Source: Prevotella sp. (GTDB taxonomy: Bacteria; Bacteroidota; Bacteroidia; Bacteroidales; Bacteroidaceae). From it: a DNA stretch of 46,113 nt. The notes below the pieces were generated by a model. It was not told the DNA's origin, did no database searches, and saw nothing but the letters and a program-made list of their open reading frames with translations. Positions within the stretch are counted from its first letter, which is position 1; every line of letters begins with the position of its first letter. Below are positions 1 to 7,960 of the stretch, one piece after another. Location of the stretch: NCBI GenBank assembly GCA_017475265.1, contig JAFVFY010000064.1:1-46113 (forward strand). The letters are read 5' to 3'. The position numbers and the translations under genes are program-made.

Positions 1-459
1 CAGCTGAACAACGAGGCCAGCGGTGCCCACGGGAAGTGGTACCCCAAGGCCGTGCGTCGCTCCACGCTGAGCCTCCGAGGCCTGTCTGACCACATCGCCG
101 GACACGGCTCCATCTACACACCCGACGTGGTAATAGGTGTGCTCACCAAGTTCACCTCCTGCCTCATCGAGCTGGTCACCGAAGGCACCGCCGTGAAGCT
201 CGACGGTCTGGGAACGTTCTACCCCACACTGGAGGCCAGCGGAGCCGATACCCCTGTAGGCTACAACATCAACGAGTACCTGAAGGGCGTGCACGTCCGC
301 TTCTATCCCGAGGGTGCTGACGACGACGACATCACCAGCCGCGAGATGAAGGAGAAGGTCATCCTGAGCCAGAACATGATTTTCGACCTCCACGGAGTAC
401 CCAAGAGGGTCAAGGACGGACAACTGGTGGACTATGGAGACGATGACGGCAACGGGTAA
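1..459 (+). CDS. HU-like DNA-binding protein, 5' end missing
   Basis: The reading frame is open from base 1, so the gene is cut by the window edge; the GTG at 52 is internal. The visible 152 residues include a GKWYP motif followed by a helix pair and the segment VKLDGLGTFYPTLE, which match the HU-HIG type of HU/IHF-like proteins common in Bacteroidales. These proteins bind DNA as dimers and are often present as several paralogues next to mobile or surface-polysaccharide loci. The tail after the beta arm (VRFYPEGADDDD) is acidic. The family call rests on the GLGTFY motif and overall layout. The specific role is unknown. Confidence 0.75.
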   Translation, partial: QLNNEASGAHGKWYPKAVRRSTLSLRGLSDHIAGHGSIYTPDVVIGVLTKFTSCLIELVTEGTAVKLDGLGTFYPTLEASGADTPVGYNINEYLKGVHVRFYPEGADDDDITSREMKEKVILSQNMIFDLHGVPKRVKDGQLVDYGDDDGNG

Positions 460-474
460 TACCGAACCGCTAAT

Positions 475-600
475 CTACTACCACAGATTACACAGATTAC
501 GCGGATTTTTTAAAACAACGGATTAAAACGGATTACACGGATTGCACGGATTCTTCTTAAGTTGAGAATTAAACGAATTACACGAAAGGCACGGATTGGA
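475..600. repeat. 9-base tandem repeat array (CGGATTACA family)
   Basis: The gap after the HU-like gene holds degenerate tandem units of about nine bases, such as CAGATTACA, CGGATTACA, CGGATTGCA and CGAATTACA, running in at least three blocks. A related array lies before argS. The array ends in a hairpin that looks like a terminator. No gene is visible in the gap 460-805 apart from this array, that hairpin and the promoter near 780. Confidence 0.7.
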
Positions 601-626
601 CGAATGAGCCAGTCCGTGCTTTTCTT
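586..626 (+). terminator. Rho-independent terminator-like hairpin
   Basis: GCACGGATTGG (589-599) pairs with CCAGTCCGTGC (609-619) with one G-T wobble and a 9-base loop, followed by TTTTCTT. It lies downstream of the HU-like gene and would end its transcript. The left arm of the stem is made of a repeat unit of the 9-base array. Confidence 0.6.
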
Positions 627-777
627 ATATGACTTTTTGGGAAAGCGGTGGGACTGCGTTCAAAAACGAACTTGAGGAACTTGCATAATTATCCAGAAAT
701 AGCTTGAGTTTCTGTCTAAATATTGCAAAAACGAGGTTAAAAGTTATAAAGTGTTATGTTGTTCGATGGAAAACAAG

Positions 778-785
778 TAACTTTG
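778..785 (+). promoter_or_regulatory. Bacteroidetes -7 element (TAACTTTG)
   Basis: TAACTTTG matches the TAnnTTTG -7 consensus of the Bacteroidetes primary sigma factor. It lies 20 bases before the ATG of the TPR/AraC regulator. A TTG at 759-761 is closer than the usual 19-21 base spacing, so the -33 element is weak. Confidence 0.6.
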
Positions 786-805
786 CAGCATATTTTTAAA
801 AAGTA

Positions 806-2452
806 ATGACATTAAGGAATTACATATATATAGTAGGTGTGATCACCGTGTTGGCCATCGTGGGCTGCACAGGCTGTGGTGACACAAAGGATGCGGCACA
901 GAAAGATAGTCCCATCCATGCAGGCTTCGACCAGGCTATGGGTGTGGCCGACTCGCTCTACAACTGTATGCAGTTCCGCGATGCCTACGACCTGTACCTG
1001 CAGCTGTTAGACAGCAAGGAGGCAAAGGAAAACAGCGGGAAGAGGCTGAGCGTGCTGAATGCCCTTAGCAGCACCAGCGAGCTCTCCGGGCACAAGGTGG
1101 AGCAGTATAAATGGCTGCAGCAGTTGCTCGACCTGGCCACGCAGACGGGCAACGACTACTATCAGTCGCTGGCGCATATTACGATGGGCCAGAACATCTT
1201 CTATGAGGGCAACCACGAGAAGGGCATTCAGCACGTAATCGAGGCCATCGACCTGATGGCGAATACCGACTTTGAGAATGCCGACCACCTGATGCATGGC
1301 TACCTGAACTTGCTGGCCAGCATGTATGGCGAGATGAATGACTATGACAATGCGCTGAAGACCAACGAGCGCAACCTGCAGCTGACCAAGGAGGGCACGC
1401 GCTGGGGAGCGGCTCAGAACCAGCAGCTGATTGACCGCCGCATGGCATTGGCGAAGATGGCTTCCGTGTTAGCCAGGATGGGACGTTCGTCCTCCGGTAG
1501 CCTGCAAACCAAATACTTCGAGTGGGCCGACTCTGTCTACACCGCGTGGCAGGCCGTGCAGTACGAGGGTAACCACACCCGTGACTATTTCATCGTGGAC
1601 TACATGAAGAGGCGCGGTCTCTATCGGGATGCCGCCCTCATCTATAGCAACTTGATTCAGCGTGTGCGCCAGCAGGGTGACACCTTGGGCGAGATGATGA
1701 ACACTGCCAAGTGGGGTCTGGCCGATGTCTGTCAACAGATGGGACGCTACCAGCAGGCCGCCGACCTCTACGAGCAGGTGCTCGTCATACAGGACACCCT
1801 GAAGAGCCGTAAGGCCAGGAACACCGCCCAGGAGCTGGCTGCCGTCTATCACGCCAAGGAGCAGGAGCGGACTATCATGGAGCAGGAAGCTGAAAACACC
1901 CGCCAGCGCTATCTCCTTATGAGCGTGATAGCTGTCTTGCTCGGCGTGGCCATCCTTTCCGTCATCGTCATCGCCAAGAACAGAATCATCAACCGAAAGA
2001 ACCATGCTTTGGTCAAACTGATTGACGAGAACATCAAGCTAAAGAGCCGCAACACCGCCCCCTCTCCCATGGAGAAGGGAGTATATACCTCTGCTGCTGA
2101 AGATGCTAATGACAAAAGTAGCCCAACCCCTCTCCTTTTCACCCGTATCTCCACCGACATCCGCGAACAGCAACTTTATCTCGACCCCTCGTTCGACCGT
2201 TAGTCCGTCTGTGACCGTTTCAACCTGACTACCGCACAAGTGGGCAACGCCTTTTCCCAGGGCAGCGACTACAACTCCGTGGCCGACTTCATCCGCGACT
2301 GCCGTCTGGAACATGCCTGCCGCCTGCTCAGAACCACCGACATGAAAATTGCCGACGTAGCCGCCAGCTCAGGCTTCACGCTCGTCACCACCTTCAACCA
2401 CGACTTCAAGGCGCACTACAACCTCTCGCCAACAGAATATCGCCTACAGTAA
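806..2452 (+). pseudogene. TPR-membrane-AraC regulator interrupted by in-frame TAG
   Basis: The first part (806-2203, 465 aa) has an N-terminal hydrophobic signal or lipobox-like segment (AIVGCTGCG), TPR-like helical repeats over about residues 40-350 and a transmembrane segment near residues 370-392. A TAG at 2201-2203 ends it. The same frame then continues to 2452 and encodes a complete AraC-type helix-turn-helix end (NSVADFIRDCRLEHACRLL ... FKAHYNLSPTEYRLQ). In the known family the periplasmic TPR sensor, membrane helix and cytoplasmic HTH are one chain, and the residues around the stop (EQQLYLDPSFDR / SVCDRFNLT) join smoothly. The stop therefore removes the DNA-binding domain. An extra Pro/Ser-rich stretch near residues 415-443 (SPMEKGVYTSAAEDANDK) looks like an insertion. 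It could also be a sequencing error. Confidence 0.8.
2240..2452 (+). other. Detached AraC-type HTH segment
   Basis: An ATG at 2240 could in principle start a 70-residue stand-alone piece carrying most of the AraC HTH. It lacks the beginning of the first helix region (SVCDRFNLTTAQV), which lies between the TAG and this ATG, so a functional free domain is doubtful. I annotate it as the 3' part of the interrupted regulator. Confidence 0.5.
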
Positions 2453-2585
2453 TTTATTTACTCAGTTGATAAAGTCCGTCGGCTGTCAAAAATGACGTAT
2501 GGATTACTGCTTCTGAAAGCTGTTAAATATCTTTAAATGCATGTCTTTAGAATCCGAATCGTTTCACGGTTCAGATTTTTGTTTG

Positions 2586-2593
2586 TACATTTG
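2586..2593 (+). promoter_or_regulatory. -7 element of the toxin-antitoxin module (TACATTTG)
   Basis: TACATTTG fits TAnnTTTG and is followed by GCACC. Transcription would start near 2600, placing the first copy of the 51-bp flanking repeat in the 5' untranslated region of the antitoxin gene. Confidence 0.5.
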
Positions 2594-2616
2594 CACCCGA
2601 CTCTCAGAGTTCAAAG

Positions 2617-2667
2617 AAGCACGGTCATGTCCGGACAGGCCGTCACTCCGTGAGGATCACGACATAA
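2617..2667. repeat. 51-bp direct repeat, copy 1
   Basis: This copy matches 3315-3365 in the same orientation at 44 of 51 positions; the core 2631-2667 matches at 34 of 37. It contains the palindrome GTCCGGAC and the possible small hairpin GTGAGGATCAC. The two copies bracket the toxin-antitoxin genes 698 bp apart. Confidence 0.75.
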
Positions 2668-2701
2668 TAAACGACGTTTAATTTATAGCATTTTATATGA
2701 T

Positions 2702-2998
2702 ATGCAAGAAAAGAGATATCCGATAATAGATGAGGAGGACGGCTACGGCTGCATGAAGGCATCTGAGCCAATGGAAGCAGTGGCATACAATAAGGCCGCA
2801 GCATACGATGTGGAGGATGACATAGAAGATGCAAGCAACATTATCATGCCATTTATTGGCCCTTCAACATGTGAAGAGGCAATTGCACGGATTGAAGAAG
2901 CTGAACGCGAAATAGAAAACGGGGAAGTCTATGACTGGGAGGATGTTTTGACGGAAGCCAGACAAAGAGCAAGAAAGTATGAGGCTGCGATTTACTAA
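2702..2998 (+). CDS. Putative antitoxin of a ParE/RelE-type module
   Basis: A 98-residue acidic protein with no family I can name. Its C-terminal half is a long charged helix (CEEAIARIEEAEREIENGE), as in many antitoxins that wrap their toxin. It overlaps the next gene by 20 bp, and that gene begins with a clear ParE/RelE-like toxin sequence, so the antitoxin role is inferred from position, size and charge. The N-terminal part (KRYPIIDEEDGYGCM) is not a recognisable DNA-binding fold. Confidence 0.55.
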   Translation: MQEKRYPIIDEEDGYGCMKASEPMEAVAYNKAAAYDVEDDIEDASNIIMPFIGPSTCEEAIARIEEAEREIENGEVYDWEDVLTEARQRARKYEAAIY

Positions 2999-3286
2999 AC
3001 GTGCACGTCTGGAATTCTTACGCATCGTCGATATCTATGCAGAGTATGCTGGTCAGCGTTATGCAGATAACTTCATAAACAAGGTGGATAGGTGTCTAAA
3101 AGACATTATGAAGTATCCAACATCCAATCATCCAGAAACGCTTTTGTTAGAAAGACACTCTACCGGGCAAAAACCATTAATGACAACTACAGGATAGTAT
3201 ATCATGCCACATCAGAAACCATTTGGATTGATGCTATTTGGGACCGAAGGCGCAATCCTGCCAAACTAACAAACAGAATAGGATGA
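2979..3286 (+). pseudogene. ParE/RelE-like toxin, frameshifted
   Basis: The frame starting at 2979 encodes the first half of a ParE/RelE-type toxin (FTKRARLEFLRIVDIYAEYA ... CLKDIMKYPTSNHPET), then runs into an out-of-frame tail ending at 3197. The second half of the same fold (VRKTLYRAKTINDNYRIVYH ... IWIDAIWDRRRNP) lies in the -1 frame and ends at 3286. The switch falls at the four-T run 3142-3145; one extra T would join both halves into a protein of about 102 residues, the usual size. The toxin is therefore probably inactive, which fits a decaying module. A sequencing error in the T run or programmed slippage are alternatives. Confidence 0.8.
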
Positions 3287-3314
3287 CTCCCCCACAAAAA
3301 TAGCTCTTGCTTGA

Positions 3315-3365
3315 AAGCTCGGACAAGGCCGGACAGGCTGACACTCCGTGAGGGTCACGACATAA
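3315..3365. repeat. 51-bp direct repeat, copy 2
   Basis: Direct repeat of 2617-2667, located between the broken toxin and the 3' end of porW. The conserved block CACTCCGTGAG followed by GTCACGACATAA is almost unchanged between the copies. Confidence 0.75.
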
Positions 3366-3393
3366 AAAGGTGTTTGGGCGGCGTATCCGTTAC

Positions 3394-6357
3394 TTAGAAG
3401 AAATCATCGTCGAAGTCAAAGCCTCCGCCCTGCTGCTTAGGTGCGGGGGCTTCTTCTTTGTTGTCTTCGGCGGGGCCGGTGGCATTGGCATCGGGGTCGA
3501 AGTCTTCGGGGTCGGTCTGCTCCACTCCCTCGGGTATCTGCAACAGTTCCTCGTTGCTGATTTCCAGCGGCATGAAGGTCTTCTCGTAGAACTCGTCGTA
3601 CTCCTGGAAGCTGAAGCGTGTGCCCATGAGGGCGAGGTTGGTCTCGCTAATGACGAGACTGCGGCAACGTCGAAGTAAACCAGACAGTTCCTCAGAGGCA
3701 TAGAGCTGGCGGGTGTATTGCAGGGCTTCGTCATAGTTGAGGAAGCCGCTGATAATCAGTCGGCTGACGCTGGCACTCATCGGCTCAATGTTGAGGTCGA
3801 AGTTGCGGACAAGGAAATTGGAGAAGTTGAAGCGTGCCATCTCATAGAGCAGCTGGTTCTGCTCCACGCTGTCGGGCTGGAACATGAGCATGAAGACGAA
3901 GGGGATGTTCCGGTCGGCAGACAGCGTGTCGGTATTGGTGGTGTCTGCTGCCAAAGTGATGTCGCGACGTGTCCAGATGTCGTCGAGGTCGAACTTGCCT
4001 CCGTAGAGCTGACGTCCTTCCTGAACACCCTTGACAATCATGCCCGCCAGTTCGGAGACCTCGCTCTGTGGATATTTCTCCACCACGGCCTTCAGGTCGT
4101 CCACGCAGCCAAGGGCATCACCCTGATTCAACTTGCTCAGACCACTGATGAAGAGGAACTTAGGACGGTTCAGACCCAAGGGGAAGCGTTCCTCGGTGAG
4201 CTTCGCATTGGCAGCTATCGTCTCGAAGTCGTTCAGCTTGAAGGCATCGTAAGTGGCTCCGTAGATAGAGTCCTCGATGTGCTCGCCAAAGCGGGCGTTC
4301 TCCTCAAAGTAGGGGTCGTTGAGCAAGATGGTCCATTCGCTTTCGGGGTAGTCGGCCACCATACGTGCCAGACAGGAGTCTGCGGCAACCTTGTCGCCCT
4401 GACGCGAATAGAGCAGGAAGAGATGATACCACGTGAGGTCCATCTGCTCGTAGTCGGGGTACTGGCCTGTGACGCGGGTCAGCTGCTTCTTGGCCAGACC
4501 AAGGTTCTCCAGCTTGTCTTTGAAGATGACGCCCGAGTTGTAGAGACCATCCATGATGATGAGATTGCTCTCCTGCACCTGCTCTTCGGTGAAGGGTATC
4601 TGGGCGAGATAGTACTCACGGTTATGCGGGTCGCTGGCCAAGGAGTCCAGTTCGGCCTGAGCCTGTAAGAGGCTGTCGGAAAGTTCTACGTTCTCTGCCC
4701 CTTCTGGAAGTCCTGTGTTCAAGCTGTCGGTAAGCTCTGCACCCTCTACTGCCCCTGCTGCCTCTTCGTCATCTGTATTGAGGGCCACCACGGTGCGGTT
4801 CACGCGCTGCCAGTCGTCGACGTTCTCACGCTTGCCCCATTGCTTCTGGAAGGTCTGCTTACCCTGAGTGACAGCCAACTGGTTATAGAAGTACCACGAA
4901 CCATCTTTGGTCTGCGGGGTAGCCAGTTGCTGTGGCTGACGCTGGTTGCGGTTGCCCTGTGCGCTCTGCTTCGCCAGAGCCTGTTCCACCTCAGCCTCAC
5001 GAGCCTTGGCTGCCTCCTCTTTCTCCTTCTTCTTCAGTTCCTCGATGACGCGGTCAATGGCCTCCAGACGCTCTTTCTCGGGCATCTTGGCCAGTTCCTG
5101 AAGTGAGTCCTGGAGGTGAACGGCATCGGTATAGGGCACCAGTTCGTCAAGCACCTTCGAACGTTGTGCGAGCTCCTCATAGCCAGGACGCTCCTTGTCG
5201 AGCAGACCGATGGCCTCGCCGTAGCAGCGCTGGGCATCGTTGTATTTCTCCATCACCCAGTAGAGGTCGCCCAGCTTCAGCAGTAGCACGCCCTTCTCCG
5301 TGCCGCTCCGGGTGGCTTTCTCGTTACCCTTCTCGTAGGCAGCAATGGCCTGAACGGTATCCTTCTGCATAAGGTAGATGTTACCCATGGCATAGTAGAC
5401 CTGGTCGAGGTAGTCCGCGTTCTTGTCAGAACGTGCCATGCGCTTCAAGCGACTAATCATCTTCTTGGCACCAGAAGTGGTGGCAAGCACCTCGGTCTGG
5501 GCGATACGGGCATTGAACTCCAGCTCGTATGGCGGGTTCTGGCGTATGGCTTTCTGGTATGCCTTGTAGGCTAGCTGCTGATTGCCCAGCACTCCCTGCA
5601 CCTGACCCATGAGGAACCACTCGCGGGCTTTCTGTGTCTTGCGTTTCTCGTGCCTGATGGTCTTACGCAGATAGGGAACGGCCCGATCCAGTTCGCCGCT
5701 GCGCAGGTAGTAGTCGGCAAAGGTTTCATCCCATACGCGCTCAGCCTGATAAGGGATGGAGTCACGGCTCATGTTACGGATGATGTCCTCGGCCTCGTAA
5801 ATCCAGTCGAGGGCGGCATAGCTACGTGCCAGCCAACCTCGTGCTACGGCATTCTGAACGGGCTGCGTCTGGTAGAGACGAGCCATATATCCGAAGGTGG
5901 CTACTGCAGCCTCGAAGTCGCCCATCTGGAACTGTGCCTGACCCATGAGCTGCCAGGCTTTCCACAGGAAGGGGTTGTACTCACGACGGGAAAGCCAGTC
6001 GATGTCACGCTGAGTCTTGCGCCGCTGTTTCTTCCATTCCGGACGAGCCTTGATGCTGTGCTGCTTGATGGTCTTCTCCATCTTCTCCACCGTGCGGGTG
6101 AAGTTTCCCTTGCCAGTCTCACGGCTCTTCTTGTTGCCCACGGTAAAGAGCGGCAACTGCTCGGTGAAGTCATCCTTGTTGCCTTTCTCCTTCTCCAGGG
6201 CACCGTCTATGTAGGCCAGCTTTCCGTTGTAGTAGGTGTTGTATTTCGCCGAGAAGGAGTGCCAGGCACGTGTTCTCGCCGTATTCTTGCGCGTAGAACA
6301 TGAGACTATCAGCAAGCCGATAGCCACTATATAAAATATGTATAGAGCCTTGCGCAT
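3394..6357 (-). CDS. porW: PorW/SprE-type lipoprotein of the type IX secretion system
   Basis: A 987-residue TPR-rich lipoprotein. I place the start at the ATG at 6357, not the upstream one at 6384, because it gives a clean lipoprotein signal (KALYIFYIVAIGLLIVSCS). Residues after the Cys carry the NTARTRAWHSFSAKYNTYYN segment typical of PorW/SprE, then many TPR helices, a charged coiled region near 450-500 (KKKEKEEAAKAREAEVEQAL) and an acidic, Gly-rich tail ending GGFDFDDDFF. In known systems PorW/SprE is a periplasmic lipoprotein needed for export of CTD-bearing proteins across the outer membrane. Its presence implies that some surface glycanases of this genome may leave by that route. It lies 46 bp downstream of a small membrane protein gene and is probably co-transcribed with it. 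Confidence 0.85.
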   Translation of the reverse strand: MRKALYIFYIVAIGLLIVSCSTRKNTARTRAWHSFSAKYNTYYNGKLAYIDGALEKEKGNKDDFTEQLPLFTVGNKKSRETGKGNFTRTVEKMEKTIKQHSIKARPEWKKQRRKTQRDIDWLSRREYNPFLWKAWQLMGQAQFQMGDFEAAVATFGYMARLYQTQPVQNAVARGWLARSYAALDWIYEAEDIIRNMSRDSIPYQAERVWDETFADYYLRSGELDRAVPYLRKTIRHEKRKTQKAREWFLMGQVQGVLGNQQLAYKAYQKAIRQNPPYELEFNARIAQTEVLATTSGAKKMISRLKRMARSDKNADYLDQVYYAMGNIYLMQKDTVQAIAAYEKGNEKATRSGTEKGVLLLKLGDLYWVMEKYNDAQRCYGEAIGLLDKERPGYEELAQRSKVLDELVPYTDAVHLQDSLQELAKMPEKERLEAIDRVIEELKKKEKEEAAKAREAEVEQALAKQSAQGNRNQRQPQQLATPQTKDGSWYFYNQLAVTQGKQTFQKQWGKRENVDDWQRVNRTVVALNTDDEEAAGAVEGAELTDSLNTGLPEGAENVELSDSLLQAQAELDSLASDPHNREYYLAQIPFTEEQVQESNLIIMDGLYNSGVIFKDKLENLGLAKKQLTRVTGQYPDYEQMDLTWYHLFLLYSRQGDKVAADSCLARMVADYPESEWTILLNDPYFEENARFGEHIEDSIYGATYDAFKLNDFETIAANAKLTEERFPLGLNRPKFLFISGLSKLNQGDALGCVDDLKAVVEKYPQSEVSELAGMIVKGVQEGRQLYGGKFDLDDIWTRRDITLAADTTNTDTLSADRNIPFVFMLMFQPDSVEQNQLLYEMARFNFSNFLVRNFDLNIEPMSASVSRLIISGFLNYDEALQYTRQLYASEELSGLLRRCRSLVISETNLALMGTRFSFQEYDEFYEKTFMPLEISNEELLQIPEGVEQTDPEDFDPDANATGPAEDNKEEAPAPKQQGGGFDFDDDFF

Positions 6358-6403
6358 GAATGTACAACATGGACATACATACAAGTAAGTCCTTACAATA
6401 AAA

Positions 6404-6643
6404 CTAATAATCCGCCTTTTTATTGCCTTCCCGCCGCTTTTTCTCTTCCATCAGAAGGCCTATCTTACACTCCCCGGAGGCAACGCTGCTACACGTTGAG
6501 CAGTCATGGGCAGAAGAACAGTCACCAGAACCTGCCTCCACAATGGGTGCATCCGTTCCACCCTTGGTGAACATAGAGACCAAGGCAGCCACGATGCCCA
6601 GAGCAACAAGCGAACCAATACAAATCAGTAGGAAGTCCATCAA
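6404..6643 (-). CDS. Small Cys-rich single-pass membrane protein
   Basis: A 79-residue protein with one N-terminal transmembrane helix (LLICIGSLVALGIVAALVSM) and a soluble tail with four spaced cysteines (CSSAHDCSTCSSVASGEC, pattern C-x5-C-x2-C-x7-C), then a basic end. The cysteine pattern could bind metal or a cluster, but I do not recognise a named family; it recalls small FeoB-associated Cys-rich membrane proteins without matching them clearly. It precedes porW on the same strand. Confidence 0.65.
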   Translation of the reverse strand: MMDFLLICIGSLVALGIVAALVSMFTKGGTDAPIVEAGSGDCSSAHDCSTCSSVASGECKIGLLMEEKKRREGNKKADY

Positions 6644-6729
6644 AAGAAATCGACAAAACCCTTTGCCTTTGTGGGGCTAGAGGAAAAAAACAAATGAGAG
6701 TCCATAATACTACTTTCAGCTTTCGGGGG

Positions 6730-6737
6730 CAAAATTA
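6730..6737 (-). promoter_or_regulatory. Promoter of the small membrane protein-porW unit
   Basis: On the minus strand this is TAATTTTG, with TTG exactly 20 bases upstream (plus-strand CAA at 6758-6760). This is a full Bacteroidetes promoter and gives a leader of about 80 bases before the ATG at 6643. Confidence 0.7.
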
Positions 6738-6920
6738 AACAGATTATTTGAAATACGCAAATGATTCAGATTAAATTTTCTTTAAACCGCAATGCAGTAG
6801 TTCCCCCGTGCATCCCTTAAATAAGCGTAATTTCCTCCTAAAAAACATTATGTTTCACCTTTTTTTAATAGGCAAAAAGCAACGTTTTTTATTACAATAT
6901 GTTAATTTTTGACCTATTTT

Positions 6921-7019
6921 TTGCATGTCCCAAATAATTCGTACCTTTATCGCCGATTTCTCGTAAGAGACATGGCAGTTGTCTACGTTTTTCTCTATGT
7001 CAGGAGATTAGTGGAGAAA
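6921..7019 (+). promoter_or_regulatory. Orphan promoter with structured leader
   Basis: TTG (6921-6923), 18 bases, then TACCTTTA (6942-6949) resembles a Bacteroidetes promoter. The predicted transcript starts with competing hairpins: TCTC-GTAA-GAGA (6959-6970) or AGACA/TGTCT (6968-6972 with 6980-6984), then TTTCTC/GAGAAA (6990-6995 with 7014-7019). The only reading frame after it is the 12-codon stub 7088-7126. It may be the leader of a lost gene or a small RNA. Confidence 0.35.
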
Positions 7020-7087
7020 TTGCTGAAGAATAGAAGTACTAACCGCTAAGACAAAGAGCAAAAAAGGATTGAACATAAAAACTATAA

Positions 7088-7126
7088 ATGGCAAATAATG
7101 TAATAAAAACAAACAGACAAGATTGA
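7088..7126 (+). pseudogene. 12-codon gene stub after the orphan leader
   Basis: An ATG opens the short frame MANNVIKTNRQD and meets TGA at 7124. The position after a promoter and an AT-rich leader suggests the surviving start of a gene whose body is gone. It could equally be a tiny leader peptide. Confidence 0.3.
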
Positions 7127-7164
7127 ATTCATTTTTTAGTTCTTTAGCATTGTTGTTCATATGA

Positions 7165-7303
7165 CAACAGCTGTAATTATACACACCATATTGACAGTTT
7201 CAATGACGTCGGTGGACCAGTCGCACTTGCCGCGGATGATGTTGGTGTAGAAATAGTCGTCAATCTTGTACTTATCGGTGACGGACTTGTCGATGTAGAC
7301 TTA
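7165..7303 (-). pseudogene. Remnant of an unidentified gene
   Basis: Between AT-rich sequence on both sides lies a block of coding-like composition. On the minus strand, from 7300 down to the stop near 7163-7165, it reads a non-random protein piece including KYKIDDYFYTNIIRGKCDW and STDVIETVN. A stop codon (TAA) lies directly upstream in frame, so it has no start. I cannot name the family. Apart from this remnant and the orphan leader and stub I see nothing in 6644-7384. Confidence 0.45.
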
Positions 7304-7384
7304 CCTGTTGAACGGACTTTTTACCGTTATTTGATTCCTTGTGCAGAAAAAGCATGAAAAGACTGGGTGGAAAGAAAAAAGTTT

Positions 7385-7392
7385 GTAACTTT
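7385..7392 (+). promoter_or_regulatory. -7 element of the histidine phosphatase gene (TAACTTTG)
   Basis: TAACTTTG followed by GCAGC lies about 40 bases before the ATG at 7433. No clear TTG is seen at the expected distance. Confidence 0.55.
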
Positions 7393-7432
7393 GCAGCGTG
7401 AAAGATAGGATAATAATAAATGTAGCTGCCGC

Positions 7433-7960
7433 ATGACAGTATTGTTTCTTGTCCGCCACGGTGAGACTGTCGATAATGCACGCCAGATGATGCAGGGGCA
7501 GATGCAGGGCGAGCTTAACGAAAAAGGGATTGCTCAGGCTGAGGCTGTGGCCGAACAGCTGAAGGACGAGCACTTCGACGCCATCATCTCCAGCGACCTG
7601 CATCGCGCCGTCCAGACAGCGGAAATCATCGCCCTACCCCACCGGCTGCCTGTCATCACCACCCCGCTGTTGCGTGAGCGTGACTGGGGCGACTTCACCG
7701 GCCGCTACATCCCCGACTTGAAGGGGTTGCCCTTCCCCGAGAACACGGAGACGATGGAGCAACTGCTGAAGCGTGCCGGCCGTTTCCTCGACTTCATCCG
7801 TACCAACTACCCCGGACAGCAAGTGCTGGCCGTGGGTCACGGCATCATGAACAAGGCTGTGCAGGCCGTGCTCCTCGGCAAGCAGACACGCGACATCGCC
7901 CGCATGGAGAATGCAGAGGTGCGCGTGCTGAACATTACTACTTGTGATAGAACTTCTTGA
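7433..7960 (+). CDS. Histidine phosphatase family protein (phosphoglycerate mutase-like)
   Basis: A 175-residue protein starting LFLVRHGETVDN, which contains the RHG motif with the phospho-accepting histidine. The second half carries the family's second catalytic histidine in VLAVGHGIMN, and the E in LLRERDWGDF fits the acid/base position. Members act as cofactor-independent phosphatases on small phosphate esters or as phosphoglycerate mutases; sequence alone does not fix the substrate. Its last 23 bases overlap the 3' end of the convergent HExxH protein gene. Confidence 0.85.
   Translation: MTVLFLVRHGETVDNARQMMQGQMQGELNEKGIAQAEAVAEQLKDEHFDAIISSDLHRAVQTAEIIALPHRLPVITTPLLRERDWGDFTGRYIPDLKGLPFPENTETMEQLLKRAGRFLDFIRTNYPGQQVLAVGHGIMNKAVQAVLLGKQTRDIARMENAEVRVLNITTCDRTS

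Noticed and set aside
2201-2203. TAG as a sense codon (alternative genetic code)
   Set aside because: Other well-supported genes in the window end in TAG, so a mutation is simpler.
3718-4668. Long plus-strand ORF of 316 codons
   Set aside because: It is the antisense of porW, whose protein has clear signal peptide, TPR pattern and family features.
7272-7603. Two minus-strand ORFs over the histidine phosphatase start
   Set aside because: They run through AT-rich non-coding sequence and promoter, and have no family features.
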